A stretch of 64,000 nucleotides of DNA from DATMNI01 sp963817515 (GTDB taxonomy: Bacteria > Acidobacteriota > Terriglobia > Bryobacterales > Bryobacteraceae): contig CAWFPJ010000023.1 in NCBI GenBank assembly GCA_963817515.1, positions 124,001 to 188,000 on the forward strand, written 5' to 3'. The notes beneath the pieces are model-generated. The model was given only the letters and a program-made list of their open reading frames with translations. It had not been told where the DNA came from and did not search any database. Below, one piece after another: positions 43,749 to 52,073 of this stretch. The number at the start of each line of letters is the position of its first letter. Position 1 is the stretch's first letter. Both the position numbers and the translations under genes were made by a program.

Positions 43749-43955
43749 ATGGAGAAAAACCGGCTCCTGAACGAGTTTGTAAACGCGATTCGCGAGCTGA
43801 ACATGCTGCTGAGCCAACAAACCCAAGCCGTCATCGACGGCGACCCCGACTTTGCGCGTATCGATCTGCTGCTCCACTTAGCCCAAGAGAAAAAGGATCA
43901 GGCCAAGTACCGGTGGATTGCACACGTTGAGGCCCATCACTGCGAGGAGGGATGA
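43749..43955 (+). CDS. Small helical protein, unknown function
   Basis: A 68-aa acidic, helical protein (MEKNRLLNEFVNAIREL...) with an HVEAHHCEE tail. I recognise no family. ATG 43749 has GGAG 12 bases upstream; the frame is open further upstream without coding character. It is followed after 4 bp by another small helical protein with a strong ribosome binding site, so the two are probably translated from one message. The ~200 bp before it hold nothing I can identify. Confidence 0.6.
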   Translation: MEKNRLLNEFVNAIRELNMLLSQQTQAVIDGDPDFARIDLLLHLAQEKKDQAKYRWIAHVEAHHCEEG

Positions 43956-43959
43956 ACTC

Positions 43960-44142
43960 ATGGCACTCACACGAGCCGAGAAAGAGCGGGTGGCGGACAG
44001 CCGGCTGAAAATTCAATCCGCGGCCAACTCCTTAAACCAGGTTGATCCAAACAAGGTCCCGAACTTCGAAGAAATCCAGGAATGCCTGGAAGACGCCGAT
44101 GAGAGTCTGCAGAGCGCTCTTAAACCGACAGGTACTTCCTAA
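43960..44142 (+). CDS. Small helical protein, unknown function
   Basis: A 60-aa charged protein (MALTRAEKERVADSRLKIQS..., FEEIQECLEDADESLQSALK). Two amphipathic helices separated by a DPNKVPNF turn suggest a helical hairpin or small coiled coil. GAGGAGGG at 43944-43951 is a strong ribosome binding site. It overlaps the convergent toast-rack lipoprotein gene by four bases at their stops. No family is recognised. Confidence 0.65.
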   Translation: MALTRAEKERVADSRLKIQSAANSLNQVDPNKVPNFEEIQECLEDADESLQSALKPTGTS

Positions 44143-44846
44143 TCGGCAATCAGATTTACGGCGCCGATTCCGCCCTGCACGTCCACTTTGATTTTGACCT
44201 TGGACCGCGCATAGGATTCGCTTTCCCAGTGGCCGCCGTCCTTGCGAAGGCCGCGAACATTAATGGCGCCAATGCCGCCCTGCGCTTCGGCCCAGATGCC
44301 GATGTCGCTGGGCAGCCGGATGGTGGCTTCGCCCACGCCGCCGCGAACGCGAACATCGTAGTCGTGCTTGGGAGCGCCATGCAGATCCATCTGCAGCTTT
44401 CCAACCCCCATGTCCACCTCAACCGAGCGCAGCGCCAGACTGCCAAGGTCCAGGCGCGCATCGCCGGCTCCGAAGTTCACCCTGAAATCCATGGGGACCT
44501 TGTTGTTTAGCTGAAGGTCCCACCGGTACTTTGTATTGCCCAGGTTAGTGTGGCGGCTGCCGGGTTGTTCGATCCTAAGAATGCCCCTGCCGCCGGTAGT
44601 CTCGTAATGCACTACGGGCTTCCAGGACGGCACGTTGTACGTAAAATCCGCGCGCATCAGTTTCTGCGATCCATCTGTCACACGTAGTTCGCCCGCGCCC
44701 ATGCGGAGATTCACCTCGACCGATTGGGCTGCGTCCATGTCCACAGTATTGGAGTCATATTGCAAAGCGCTGGTGTGTGCCGAATCCATCACGCACCCGC
44801 TCAACCACAGCGTGCTGGAGAGTATGGACAGGTATCTGGCGTTCAT
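44139..44846 (-). CDS. Toast-rack / LiaF-like surface lipoprotein
   Basis: A 235-aa lipoprotein: leader MNARYLSILSSTLWLSGC with lipidated Cys18. The mature part is a right-handed beta structure with repeated Gly-turns (VNLRMGAGELRVTDGSQ, VNFGAGDARLDLGSL, VDMGVGKLQMDLHG, VRGGVGEATIRLP, AQGGIGAINVRGL, VQGGIGAVNLIAD), matching the N-terminal toast-rack and DUF4097/LiaF-type adhesin folds often found in envelope-stress sensors. No catalytic residues. The gene is probably monocistronic; its stop overlaps a convergent small gene. Confidence 0.82.
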   Translation of the reverse strand: MNARYLSILSSTLWLSGCVMDSAHTSALQYDSNTVDMDAAQSVEVNLRMGAGELRVTDGSQKLMRADFTYNVPSWKPVVHYETTGGRGILRIEQPGSRHTNLGNTKYRWDLQLNNKVPMDFRVNFGAGDARLDLGSLALRSVEVDMGVGKLQMDLHGAPKHDYDVRVRGGVGEATIRLPSDIGIWAEAQGGIGAINVRGLRKDGGHWESESYARSKVKIKVDVQGGIGAVNLIAD

Positions 44847-44953
44847 GGTCTCTCTTACGCGCCGGCCCGCGGCGATGTTCCGTTGAAATCCGGATCTGTT
44901 TGCGTTCTTACAATGGCGTGGGGGGTGCATATGGAAGGGCGGGAGGAACGAAC

Positions 44954-45115
44954 ATGTTGCATTGGTCTCTGGTTTTTCTGGTAATTGCGATCATCGCCGC
45001 GATACTCGGCTTCGGCGGTATCGCGGGAACTGCGGTCGGAATCGCGAAGATCCTGTTCTTTGTGTTTCTGGTCATCTGGCTGGTCGCCTTGATCGCCGGC
45101 CGCCGATCGGTCTGA
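44954..45115 (+). CDS. DUF1328 (YtjA-like) small membrane protein
   Basis: A 53-aa protein that is almost entirely membrane: MLHWSLVFLVIAIIAAILGF then GGIAGTAVGIAKILFFVFLV and a GRR tail. This matches DUF1328, a two-span protein widespread in bacteria, often in stress-related loci and without a known role. GGGAGGAA lies just before the ATG. It stands divergently from the toast-rack lipoprotein gene, with about 100 bp between their starts. Confidence 0.85.
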   Translation: MLHWSLVFLVIAIIAAILGFGGIAGTAVGIAKILFFVFLVIWLVALIAGRRSV

Positions 45116-45601
45116 CGACTGATAAGAGGCTTGCACTGTACGAAAGATAGCTTTCCGCTCCCCGCGCCGTAAGCTAAGGTAAACACATACTCAGCCGGAC
45201 CTCAGACCCGGCAACCGAGGCAAAATAGGGGTGAGTGTCGCTGTCGAGGCACAAGCCAAGTACGGGGCTACTGGGTGCGAGAAGTTATCAGCTCACTAAA
45301 AGCCTGGGACACAATTGGGTGTTCCTTTGTGACTCTGGAGCCGGGCGCAAGCCTGTCCGGCTGCCGGATCCAAACCAATGGCCGCATACAGCCAGCCGCG
45401 GGATTGGAGCCCTATTTCATGGAATTCCACTCTTGCGGCAGGCAGTACGCGTGCCCCCTATACAGCTTTCAGCCACGCACACAAATCCTGCAATTGGTTG
45501 GGGATGGAAGGGATTTCTTCGCGTAGGGTAGTGGCGGTCCAGCACACCCTATCGGAGGACGCGCCGGAATCCCAGCCACTTCGCTTATCTAGAATGGTAT
45601 T
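45116..45601. other. Intergenic region with one weak open frame
   Basis: About 485 bp. A plus-strand frame 45275-45526 (GTG start, 83 codons, ending SFQPRTQILQLVGDG) looks somewhat protein-like but has no ribosome binding site, no recognised family and less GC-rich third positions than its neighbours. I see no RNA gene or repeat. The promoter of the aldehyde dehydrogenase gene must be near 45540-45600. Confidence 0.4.
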
Positions 45602-47152
45602 GTGCGTATCGCAAGTAGTCCCATCCCTGAAATCCTGGAAAAGCTGCACATTGAACCGGTAAATTCCGGTGCCTGCCATGGCGACTGGATCGCCACGGGC
45701 TCGGGCGGCGAACTGCAATCCGTAAATCCGGCCTCGGGCGAGGTGCTGGCCCGGGTTCAAACCGCGGGGCTCGAGGATTACGAAGCCGTGGTGGCGCGCG
45801 CCCGCGAGACATTCGTGGAATGGCGGATGATCCCGGCGCCGAAGCGCGGTGAAATCGTGCGCCAGATCGGCAGCGAACTGCGTTTGCACAAGGCCGAACT
45901 CGGCGCGCTGGTGACGCTCGAAATGGGGAAGATCCTGGCGGAAGGCTTGGGCGAAGTACAGGAGATGATCGATATCGCCGACTTCGCCGTGGGTCTCTCA
46001 CGCCAGTTATACGGATTGACCATGCACAGTGAGCGGCCGGGCCACCGCATGTATGAACAGTGGCATCCGCTGGGTATCGCCGGAGTGATCAGCGCCTTCA
46101 ACTTTCCGGTGGCGGTGTGGGCCTGGAATGCAATGATTGCCGCGGTGTGCGGGGATTGCGTGCTGTGGCGGCCCTCGTCGGAGACGCCGCTCACCGCCAT
46201 CGCCGTGCAAAAGATCTGCAACCGCGTCTGCAGCCGGCATGGGCTGAAGGGCGTGTTCAATCTGGTGATCGGCCCCAGCCGGCCGATCGGCGAAACGCTG
46301 ATTCACGACCGGCGCATTCCGCTGGTGAGCTTCACCGGCTCGACGGAAGTGGGGCGTCACGTGGCCGAAGTGGTCGCCGGCCGCCTGGGGCGGTCGATTC
46401 TGGAACTGGGGGGCAACAACGGCATCATCGTGATGGACGATGCCAACCCGGACCTGGTGCTGCGCGCGGTATTGTTCGGGGCTGTCGGAACGGCGGGCCA
46501 GCGGTGCACCACCACGCGGCGCCTGTTCCTGCAGCGCGGGATTGCGCAGCGAATCACTGACGCCCTGGTGTCCGCCTATGCGCAGGTGCGGATCGGCGAT
46601 CCGCTCGAGGAGACCACCATCATGGGCCCGCTGGTCAACCGGCGCGCAGTGGACGACATGATGGAGGGGCTGAAGCGCATCCGCGAACAGGGCGGCGAGA
46701 TTCTGTACGGAGGCCTTGCCGACGGCCCTGCGCCCGGCCCTGTATCCGGATGCTTCGTTCAGCCCACGCTGGTGCGCGCGCGGCCCGACATGCCGATTCT
46801 GAAGGAAGAGATTTTTGCGCCGATCTTATACCTGGTGGAGTTCGACCGTCTGGACGACGCGATCGATTGGCACAACGACGTGCCGCAGGGTTTGTCTTCG
46901 GCGATGTTCACTACCAATCTGATTGCGGCCGAGACGTTCCTGAGCCACCGCGGCAGCGATTGCGGCATCGCCAATGTGAATATCGGAACCAGCGGGGCCG
47001 AGATCGGCGGAGCCTTCGGAGGGGAGAAGGACACCGGCGGCGGGCGCGAGTCCGGGAGCGATTCGTGGAAGGCGTACATGCGGCGGCAGACCAATACCAT
47101 TAACTGGTCTGCGGAGCTGCCGCTGGCACAGGGGATTCAGTTTAAGTTGTGA
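45602..47152 (+). CDS. amaB: ALDH7-type aldehyde dehydrogenase (AASADH / piperideine-6-carboxylate dehydrogenase-like)
   Basis: A 516-aa NAD-dependent aldehyde dehydrogenase. It reads VNPASGEVLARVQTA, LEMGKILAEGLGEVQEMIDI, GIAGVISAFNFPVAVWAWNA, VSFTGSTEVGRHVAE, the catalytic Glu268 in LELGGNNG and the nucleophile Cys302 in GTAGQRCTTTRR. NNG after the Glu, TTTRR after the Cys and GTSGAEIGGAFGGEKDTGGG near the end are typical of the antiquitin/ALDH7 group, which oxidises alpha-aminoadipate semialdehyde in lysine breakdown. Start is GTG at 45602. Monocistronic; it converges with rplQ. Confidence 0.9.
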   Translation: MRIASSPIPEILEKLHIEPVNSGACHGDWIATGSGGELQSVNPASGEVLARVQTAGLEDYEAVVARARETFVEWRMIPAPKRGEIVRQIGSELRLHKAELGALVTLEMGKILAEGLGEVQEMIDIADFAVGLSRQLYGLTMHSERPGHRMYEQWHPLGIAGVISAFNFPVAVWAWNAMIAAVCGDCVLWRPSSETPLTAIAVQKICNRVCSRHGLKGVFNLVIGPSRPIGETLIHDRRIPLVSFTGSTEVGRHVAEVVAGRLGRSILELGGNNGIIVMDDANPDLVLRAVLFGAVGTAGQRCTTTRRLFLQRGIAQRITDALVSAYAQVRIGDPLEETTIMGPLVNRRAVDDMMEGLKRIREQGGEILYGGLADGPAPGPVSGCFVQPTLVRARPDMPILKEEIFAPILYLVEFDRLDDAIDWHNDVPQGLSSAMFTTNLIAAETFLSHRGSDCGIANVNIGTSGAEIGGAFGGEKDTGGGRESGSDSWKAYMRRQTNTINWSAELPLAQGIQFKL

Positions 47153-47188
47153 ACCGCAGGCGGACCCAATGTCGCTTGGTTTTCGGTA

Positions 47189-47213
47189 GCGCCGGCAATC
47201 TTGTTGCCGGCGC
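47189..47213. terminator. Stem-loop between convergent aldehyde dehydrogenase and rplQ
   Basis: A perfect 10-bp stem GCGCCGGCAA / TTGCCGGCGC with a 5-base loop, placed between two convergent genes. It lacks a clear T-tract on either strand, so it is a likely bidirectional transcription block or 3'-end stabiliser rather than a classical intrinsic terminator. Confidence 0.55.
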
Positions 47214-47221
47214 CTCCGCAC

Positions 47222-47671
47222 CTATTCTTCGTCTTCGCCGTCTTTGCGGCCTTCACGCTGCGCTTTGAGGCGGTCCTCTTTGCGCTTGGCGCGATCGGCG
47301 GCGCGCTTGACCAATTCGGAACCGACCAGTTCAATCATCGCCTGCTCAGCGCCGTCGCCCTTGCGCGGGCCTAGCCGCACGATGCGGGTGTAGCCACCGT
47401 TACGCTGCCCGAACCGGGTGCCCAGCGTATCGAACAGCTTCTTCACGGAATCCGGAGTGCGCAGAAAGGCCGCGGCCTGCCGGCGCGTGTGCAGCGTGTC
47501 CGCCTTGGCCAGCGTGATCATGTGCTCCACGATCGGCTGCACTGCCTTGGCCTTGGGAATGGTAGTAACCACGCGCTCAGCCTCAATGATGCTTGTGGCC
47601 AGATTGCGCAGCAGCGAGTTGCGCCCCGCAGTATCCCGCTTTAGCTTGTATCCAGCGTACCGGTGTCTCAT
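47222..47671 (-). CDS. rplQ: 50S ribosomal protein L17
   Basis: A 149-aa protein with the canonical opening MRHRYAGYKLKRDTAGRNSL, then ATSIIEAERVVTTIPKAKAV and FGQRNGGYTRIVRLGPRKGD. L17 lies near the tunnel exit of the large subunit. The C-terminus is longer than usual and very charged (KRKEDRLKAQREGRKDGED). It is the last gene of the superoperon, starting 2 bp after the rpoA stop. A merged frame with the first part of rpoA exists only because of the rpoA frameshift. Confidence 0.95.
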   Translation of the reverse strand: MRHRYAGYKLKRDTAGRNSLLRNLATSIIEAERVVTTIPKAKAVQPIVEHMITLAKADTLHTRRQAAAFLRTPDSVKKLFDTLGTRFGQRNGGYTRIVRLGPRKGDGAEQAMIELVGSELVKRAADRAKRKEDRLKAQREGRKDGEDEE

Positions 47672-47673
47672 GG

Positions 47674-48721
47674 CTACTCCTCGACCGGCTCCTGCTGGCC
47701 ATCGTCCTCGGGACCGAAATCCTGCATACCGCCGGTTTGCGGCGGCGGCGCCACCAGACGCCCGTGGGCATCGATGCGCATTCCCAGCGAGAGGCCCATG
47801 TTGGCCAGAATTTCTTTGATCTCGTTGAGCGACTTGCGGCCGAAATTCTTGGTGCGCAACATCTCGGCCTCGGTCTTCTGAACCAATTCGCCGATGGTCT
47901 GGATGTTGGCGTTCTTCAGGCAATTGTAGGAACGAACGCTCAACTCCAACTCTTCCACGGAGCGGTTGAGCACTTCGTTCATCTTGTCCATGCCGCGCTC
48001 GGAGACCTCTTCGGTCTGCTCGGCCACTTCCTCGAAGTTGATGAAGATGGACATGTGGTCTTTGAGCAGTTTGGCCGCATAGCCGATGGCGTCCTGCGGG
48101 GAAACCGCACCGTTGGTCCAGACTTCCGAGCGTGAGCTTGTCGTAATCCGTCATCTGGCCCAGCCGCGCGGCTTCCACCGCGAAGTTGACCTTGCGTACG
48201 GGTGAGTGGACCGAATCGATGGGAATGTAACCCAGCGCCAGGTCCTCATCGAAGTTCTTATCCGCGCTGACGTAGCCGCGGCCGCTCTTCAGGCGCATCT
48301 CGATGGAGAGCTTGCCGCCTTCGCTCACGGTAGCCACGTGGACGTCGCGGTCCAGCACTTCGACATCGGCATCGGTCTCGATCTGGCCGCTGCGCACATC
48401 GCCGGTCTGATCCACGGTCAGCCGGACGGTTTTGATTCCTTCGCCCATAATTTTGAACGGAATCTGTTTCAGGTTCAGGATGATATCGGTGGCGTCTTCC
48501 ACCACACCCGGAATGGGGCTGAATTCGTGCTCGACGCCCTCGATGCGCACCGCGGTAATGGCGGCGCCTTCGATCGAGCTTAGCAACACGCGGCGCAGGC
48601 TATTGCCGATGGTGGTGCCGAAGCCGCGCTGGAAAGGCTGCGCCGTAAACATGCCATACCGGTCCGTCAGGGTGTCGGTATTGGCGACCAAACGTTTGGG
48701 TTTCTGGAAGCCTTTAAACAT
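47674..48721 (-). CDS. rpoA: RNA polymerase alpha subunit, interrupted by a one-base insertion
   Basis: Alpha subunit, 348 aa after correction. The N-terminal domain (MFKGFQKPKRL, FGTTIGNSLRRVLLSS, GYVSADKN) reads normally to MTDYDKLTL. There an extra C in TTCC (48126-48127, top strand) changes EVWTNGAVSPQDAIGYAAKL into a nonsense frame that runs on through rplQ. The correct frame resumes at once and continues through HMSIFINFEEVAEQ to the C-terminal domain (LELSVRSYNCLKNANIQTIG, RTKNFGRKSLNEIKEILA), which contacts UP elements and activators. The gene is essential, so a sequence error is by far the best explanation. GAGGA precedes the ATG. Confidence 0.95.
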
Positions 48722-48736
48722 ATTGAAATCCTCAAT

Positions 48737-48773
48737 TATTTCGAGTACAGTTCGACTATTTCGAGTACAGTTC
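48737..48773 (-). repeat. 20-bp tandem duplication at the rpsD stop
   Basis: TATTTCGAGTACAGTTC occurs at 48737-48753 and 48757-48773, a period of 20 bp. It duplicates the last codons and stop of rpsD (ELYSK-stop) into the rpoA leader. The real stop is in the copy nearer rpsD; the duplicate is untranslated. Confidence 0.8.
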
Positions 48774-49388
48774 AACGATCAACTGCTCGTTCAACTGGAT
48801 CTGCACCAGGTCCTCGCGTTTCGGCAAGCTCTGAATGCGACCCTTCAAACTTTCCCGGTCCACATCGATCCAGTTCGGCGCCGGCGCATGGGCAGTGGCG
48901 TCGCGGGCGGCCAGGATGGTCGGATTGGTCTTGCTGCTTTCGCGAACCGAAATGAGGTCACCCACTTTGACCTGGGCCGAGGGGATATTGCACTTGCGGC
49001 CGTTGACGTCGATGTGGCCGTGGCGCACCACCTGCCGGGCCTGCGCGCGGCTGGTGCCGAAGCCCATGCGGTAAATAACGCTGTCCAGGCGGCGCTCCAG
49101 CGCGGACATCAGGTTCTCGCCGGTGATGCCCTTGGCGTGAGCCGCCTTTTCGAAGGTGTTGCGGAACTGCCGTTCCAGAACGCCATAGACACGGCGGACC
49201 TTTTGCTTCTCGCGAAGCTGCAGACCGTAACCCACGATCTTCTTTGCCCGATCCTTGCCGTGCTGGCCTGGAATAAAATTACGTTTCTCAATGGCGCACT
49301 TTTCGCTGTAGCAGCGCTCGCCCTTGAGATAAAGCTTCATGCCCTCACGCCGGCATTGCCGGCACACCGGGCCAATATATCTCGCCAA
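48756..49388 (-). CDS. rpsD: 30S ribosomal protein S4
   Basis: A 210-aa primary 16S rRNA-binding protein. It is the zinc-containing (C+) form, with Cys9, Cys12, Cys26 and Cys31 in CRQC and ERCYSEKC. The S4 RNA-binding core follows (RVYGVLERQFRNTFEKA, LDSVIYRMGFGTSRAQARQV, GHIDVNGRKCNIPSAQVKVG). In many bacteria S4 autoregulates this operon. Its stop region carries a 20-bp duplication. Confidence 0.96.
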   Translation of the reverse strand: MARYIGPVCRQCRREGMKLYLKGERCYSEKCAIEKRNFIPGQHGKDRAKKIVGYGLQLREKQKVRRVYGVLERQFRNTFEKAAHAKGITGENLMSALERRLDSVIYRMGFGTSRAQARQVVRHGHIDVNGRKCNIPSAQVKVGDLISVRESSKTNPTILAARDATAHAPAPNWIDVDRESLKGRIQSLPKREDLVQIQLNEQLIVELYSK

Positions 49389-49472
49389 GTTACTCTCCTT
49401 AACCTTTCGACTTCAGGTGCGGTTTACGGCCAATGGCTGGCCTTCGTCCCGCTTACTTTTACTGCAATACCA

Positions 49473-49499
49473 CCGCTCCCTTACGGTCGCGGCTCGGAT
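49473..49499. repeat. REP-like GC-rich repeat in the rpsK-rpsD spacer
   Basis: CGCTCCCTTACGGTCGCGG with flanks (49473-49499). Near-identical words occur at 50614-50638 and, as an inverted pair, at 57745-57834. The 130-bp spacer between rpsK and rpsD holds nothing else. Confidence 0.7.
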
Positions 49500-49518
49500 G
49501 CATACGCTGCGGTTCGGG

Positions 49519-49956
49519 TTATACTCTGCGCTTCTTGGGAGGACGGCATCCGTTATGGGGGATGGGCGTCACATCTTTGATGGCGCGAACTTCAATGCCC
49601 GCGGTGGAAAGCGCACGCACTGCCGATTCACGGCCCGACCCCGGACCGGCTACCCGCACTTCCACGGTACGGAGCCCGCTTTCACTGGCCTTGTTGGCGG
49701 CGGTCATGGCCGCTTGCTGGGCCGCAAAGGGCGTGCCCTTGCGCGATCCGCGAAAACCAAGCGACCCGGCGCTCGACCAGGAAAGCGTGTTCCCTTCCAG
49801 ATCGGTAATGGTGACGATGGTGTTGTTGAAGGTAGCCTGGATATGCACAACGCCCGTATGGACGACGCGCTTTTCCTTCTTCTTGAAGCTTTTCTTCTTG
49901 CCTGCTTTGGCTGGCGCTTTCGCTTTTGCCGATGTTTTTGCTGCTGTTTTTGCCAT
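49519..49956 (-). CDS. rpsK: 30S ribosomal protein S11
   Basis: A 145-aa protein of the 30S platform. The core VVHIQATFNNTIVTITDLEG, GSLGFRGSRKGTPFAAQQAA and TPIPHNGCRPPKKRRV is canonical. The first 30 residues are an unusually lysine- and alanine-rich extension (KTSAKAKAPAKAGKKKSFKK) likely to bind rRNA. Confidence 0.96.
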   Translation of the reverse strand: MAKTAAKTSAKAKAPAKAGKKKSFKKKEKRVVHTGVVHIQATFNNTIVTITDLEGNTLSWSSAGSLGFRGSRKGTPFAAQQAAMTAANKASESGLRTVEVRVAGPGSGRESAVRALSTAGIEVRAIKDVTPIPHNGCRPPKKRRV

Positions 49957-49995
49957 GTGCTATCCAGTTGGCAGGCCAGGAGGCCTACCCTACCT

Positions 49996-50382
49996 TTATG
50001 TCTTACCCGTGGCCTTCTTCTTGTTGGCAACCGTTCCGCGGCGCGGTCCCTTGCGCGTGCGGGCGTTGGTGTGTGTGCGCTGGCCGCGAACCGGCAGCCC
50101 ACGGCGGTGCCGCAAGCCACGGTAAGAACCCATCTCGATGTGACGCTTGATATTCATCGAGATTTCCTTGCGAAGGTCTCCCTCCACAGCGCCCTCTTCT
50201 TCGAGGATGGTACGCACGCGATTGACTTCGTCTTCAGTCAAGTCGCGAATCTTCTTGTCGAAATCGATGCCCGCCCGATACAGAAGCGAACGGGAGCGGG
50301 TACGGCCAATGCCGTAAATATAGGTGAGCCCGATCTCGGCCCTCTTGGTTGCTGGCAGATCCACACCGGCTAAACGTGCCAT
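49996..50382 (-). CDS. rpsM: 30S ribosomal protein S13
   Basis: A 128-aa head protein that contacts P-site tRNA and the 50S subunit. MARLAGVDLPATKRAEIGLT, YIYGIGRTRSRSLL and SYRGLRHRRGLPVRGQRTHT, ending TRKGPRRGTVANKKKA, are canonical. It starts 13 bp after the rpmJ stop. Confidence 0.96.
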   Translation of the reverse strand: MARLAGVDLPATKRAEIGLTYIYGIGRTRSRSLLYRAGIDFDKKIRDLTEDEVNRVRTILEEEGAVEGDLRKEISMNIKRHIEMGSYRGLRHRRGLPVRGQRTHTNARTRKGPRRGTVANKKKATGKT

Positions 50383-50395
50383 AAGTCTTCTCTCG

Positions 50396-50510
50396 TTATC
50401 CCTGTCTCTGTTTGTGTTTCGGGTTTGAGCAGATGACCCGCACCACGCCTTCGCGATGGATCACCTTGCATTTGTCGCAAATCTTTTTTACCGATGCTCG
50501 TAACTTTCAT
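50396..50510 (-). CDS. rpmJ: 50S ribosomal protein L36, frameshifted in an A-run
   Basis: Too short to stand out as an open frame. From ATG 50510 it reads MKVTSIGKK and then, if one A is removed from a run of six (T6 on the top strand, about 50484-50489), KKICDKCKVIHREGVVRVIC and SNPKHKQRQG to TAA at 50396. This is a complete 37-aa L36 with its zinc-binding Cys residues (CDKC...C...H). The extra A in a homopolymer is most simply a sequencing error. L36 binds 23S rRNA near the factor-binding region. Confidence 0.88.
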
Positions 50511-50518
50511 ATGCCTCT

Positions 50519-50638
50519 GCGGGGGCCGGATGTCAGGGCCGGGGGCCGGGGAACATCGGCGCCGGCTTCCAACTACAAGCCCCAAAAACTTGTCGAACCT
50601 TTTAACGACCGGACGCTCCCTAACGGTCGCGGCTCGGA
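50519..50638. repeat. GC-rich intergenic repeats in the map-rpmJ spacer (infA slot)
   Basis: Positions 50519-50609 (GGGGGCCGGATGTCAGGGCC then GCCGGCTTCCAACTACAAGC and CCCAAAAACTTGTCGAACC) match 63087-63178 at roughly 85% by eye. A REP-like word of the type seen at 49473 follows at 50614-50638. Together they fill the spacer where infA normally lies; no IF-1 frame (MSKED...) is present. Confidence 0.75.
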
Positions 50639-50649
50639 TTGCACAATTC

Positions 50650-51420
50650 CTACGGTCTGGTCAGGACCCAGGGCCCGTTCTCCGTCACCGCTATGCAGTG
50701 CTCAAAGTGCGCCGAGTTGGAGCCGTCCTTCGATACCGCCGTCCACTTATCCTTCAAGACCACCGCTTCCGGCCGGCCGGCGTTCACCATCGGCTCCACC
50801 GCCAGCACCATGCCGGGCTTCAGCCGCGGATTCTCGTTCTTGCGATCTATATAATTCGGAACCTGCGGTTCTTCATGAAGCTGCGTGCCGATGCCATGGC
50901 CCACGTACTCCCGCACAATCGAAAACCCGTTGGACTTGACGTGCTGCTCTACAGTTCCGCAAACGTCAAAAAGCCGGTTGCCGGCCCGCACCCGGTCGAT
51001 GGCCAGCTCAAGCGATTCCAGGGTCACTTCAAGCAGCTTCCTGGTCTGCTGGCTGATCTCACCCACCGGAACAGTTATGGCCGAATCGCCATAGTAACCG
51101 TCCAGCTTCACCCCCGTGTCGATGGAAACGATGTCGCCCTTTTTCAGGAGCCGCTTCGCATTCGGCATTCCGTGAACGATCTCGCTGTTCACCGAGGTGC
51201 ACAACACAAACTTATAAGCCTCGCCCGCCGCGGGCACGTAATAGCCCTTGAAGGCTGGCCGCGCGCCGGCGTCGGCAATCATTTTATCGGCGGCCACTTC
51301 CAGGTCCATCGTGCTGACCCCTTCCACCGTCATTTCCTTCAGCTTCTGCAAGACCTGCCAGACCAGCAGGCCGCTGCGCTGCATCTTCTCCAGTTCGGCG
51401 GCGGTCTTCCTAACAATCAT
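50650..51420 (-). CDS. map: Methionine aminopeptidase type I
   Basis: A 256-aa two-metal enzyme that removes the initiator Met from new proteins. Motifs: VLCTSVNSEIVHGMPNAKRL, the metal-binding Asps in DIVSIDTGVKLDGYYGDSAI, His in EYVGHGIGTQLHEEP, Glu in MVLAVEPMVN and in HFEHCIAV. It belongs to the short type Ia form without an N-terminal extension. Its start overlaps the end of adk by 11 bp. Confidence 0.96.
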   Translation of the reverse strand: MIVRKTAAELEKMQRSGLLVWQVLQKLKEMTVEGVSTMDLEVAADKMIADAGARPAFKGYYVPAAGEAYKFVLCTSVNSEIVHGMPNAKRLLKKGDIVSIDTGVKLDGYYGDSAITVPVGEISQQTRKLLEVTLESLELAIDRVRAGNRLFDVCGTVEQHVKSNGFSIVREYVGHGIGTQLHEEPQVPNYIDRKNENPRLKPGMVLAVEPMVNAGRPEAVVLKDKWTAVSKDGSNSAHFEHCIAVTENGPWVLTRP

Positions 51421-52066
51421 GTACTTCTATCGCCTGGCAAACCCTGCGAAAAACCTCTTCGGGTGGATCGTCGCTGGCATCCACTTCAACTATCCGGCGC
51501 CCGGCGGACATGTAAAATTCGAGCACCGGCCGCGTCTGCCGGTCATATGCATCCAAACGCCCGCGAATCACCGCCTCGCTGTCATCGTCCCGGATCACCA
51601 GCTTCTGGCCATCCAGGTCGCACAGTTCATCCACCTTCGGTGGATGGGAGGCTACGTTATACAGGGTGCCGCAGCGGGGGCACTGGCGGCGTCCGGTCAA
51701 ACGGGCAATAATTATATTGTAATCAACGGCGAGATGAATTACCACCTCGCTGATCCCGCGCTGGTCCAGCCACGCCGTCAGATGGCCGGCCTGATCGAGC
51801 GTGCGCGGGTAACCGTCCAGGATAAATCCATCCGCCGCATCGGCCTGCGAAAGCCGCTGCTCAACCATCAGGTTCACCACATTGTCCGGCACCAGGGCGC
51901 CGGCGTGCATGCTGTCGACCACGGCACTGCCCAGATTCGAACCGTGGCGAATCCCTTCCCGCAACATGTCCCCGGTAGAGATATGGGGGATCCTCAGACA
52001 GTGAGTGAGCATTCTCGCCTGCGTGCCTTTACCGGAACCTGGAGAGCCAAACAGGACGAGTGCCAT
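51410..52066 (-). CDS. adk: Adenylate kinase
   Basis: A 218-aa enzyme that interconverts ATP+AMP and 2 ADP. P-loop GSPGSGKGT at residues 7-15, AMP-binding region HISTGDMLREGI, GFILDGYPRTLDQA, and the LID with CPRCGTLYN...CDLDG, a zinc-type lid with three Cys and an Asp. The ATG at 52066 follows the secY stop by 7 bp; the frame continues upstream into secY without homology. Confidence 0.96.
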   Translation of the reverse strand: MALVLFGSPGSGKGTQARMLTHCLRIPHISTGDMLREGIRHGSNLGSAVVDSMHAGALVPDNVVNLMVEQRLSQADAADGFILDGYPRTLDQAGHLTAWLDQRGISEVVIHLAVDYNIIIARLTGRRQCPRCGTLYNVASHPPKVDELCDLDGQKLVIRDDDSEAVIRGRLDAYDRQTRPVLEFYMSAGRRIVEVDASDDPPEEVFRRVCQAIEVHDC

Positions 52067-52073
52067 CACAAAT

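Noticed and set aside
45275..45526. 83-codon plus-strand frame from GTG in the gap before the aldehyde dehydrogenase
   Set aside because: Some protein-like character (cysteines, SFQPRTQIL), but no ribosome binding site, no homology I can name and weaker codon bias than its neighbours.
47222..48775. A single 517-aa frame joining the first part of rpoA with rplQ
   Set aside because: It arises only because the one-base insertion at 48126-48127 moves rpoA into the rplQ frame; the middle third is nonsense in this frame while alpha C-terminal sequence is perfect in the next frame.
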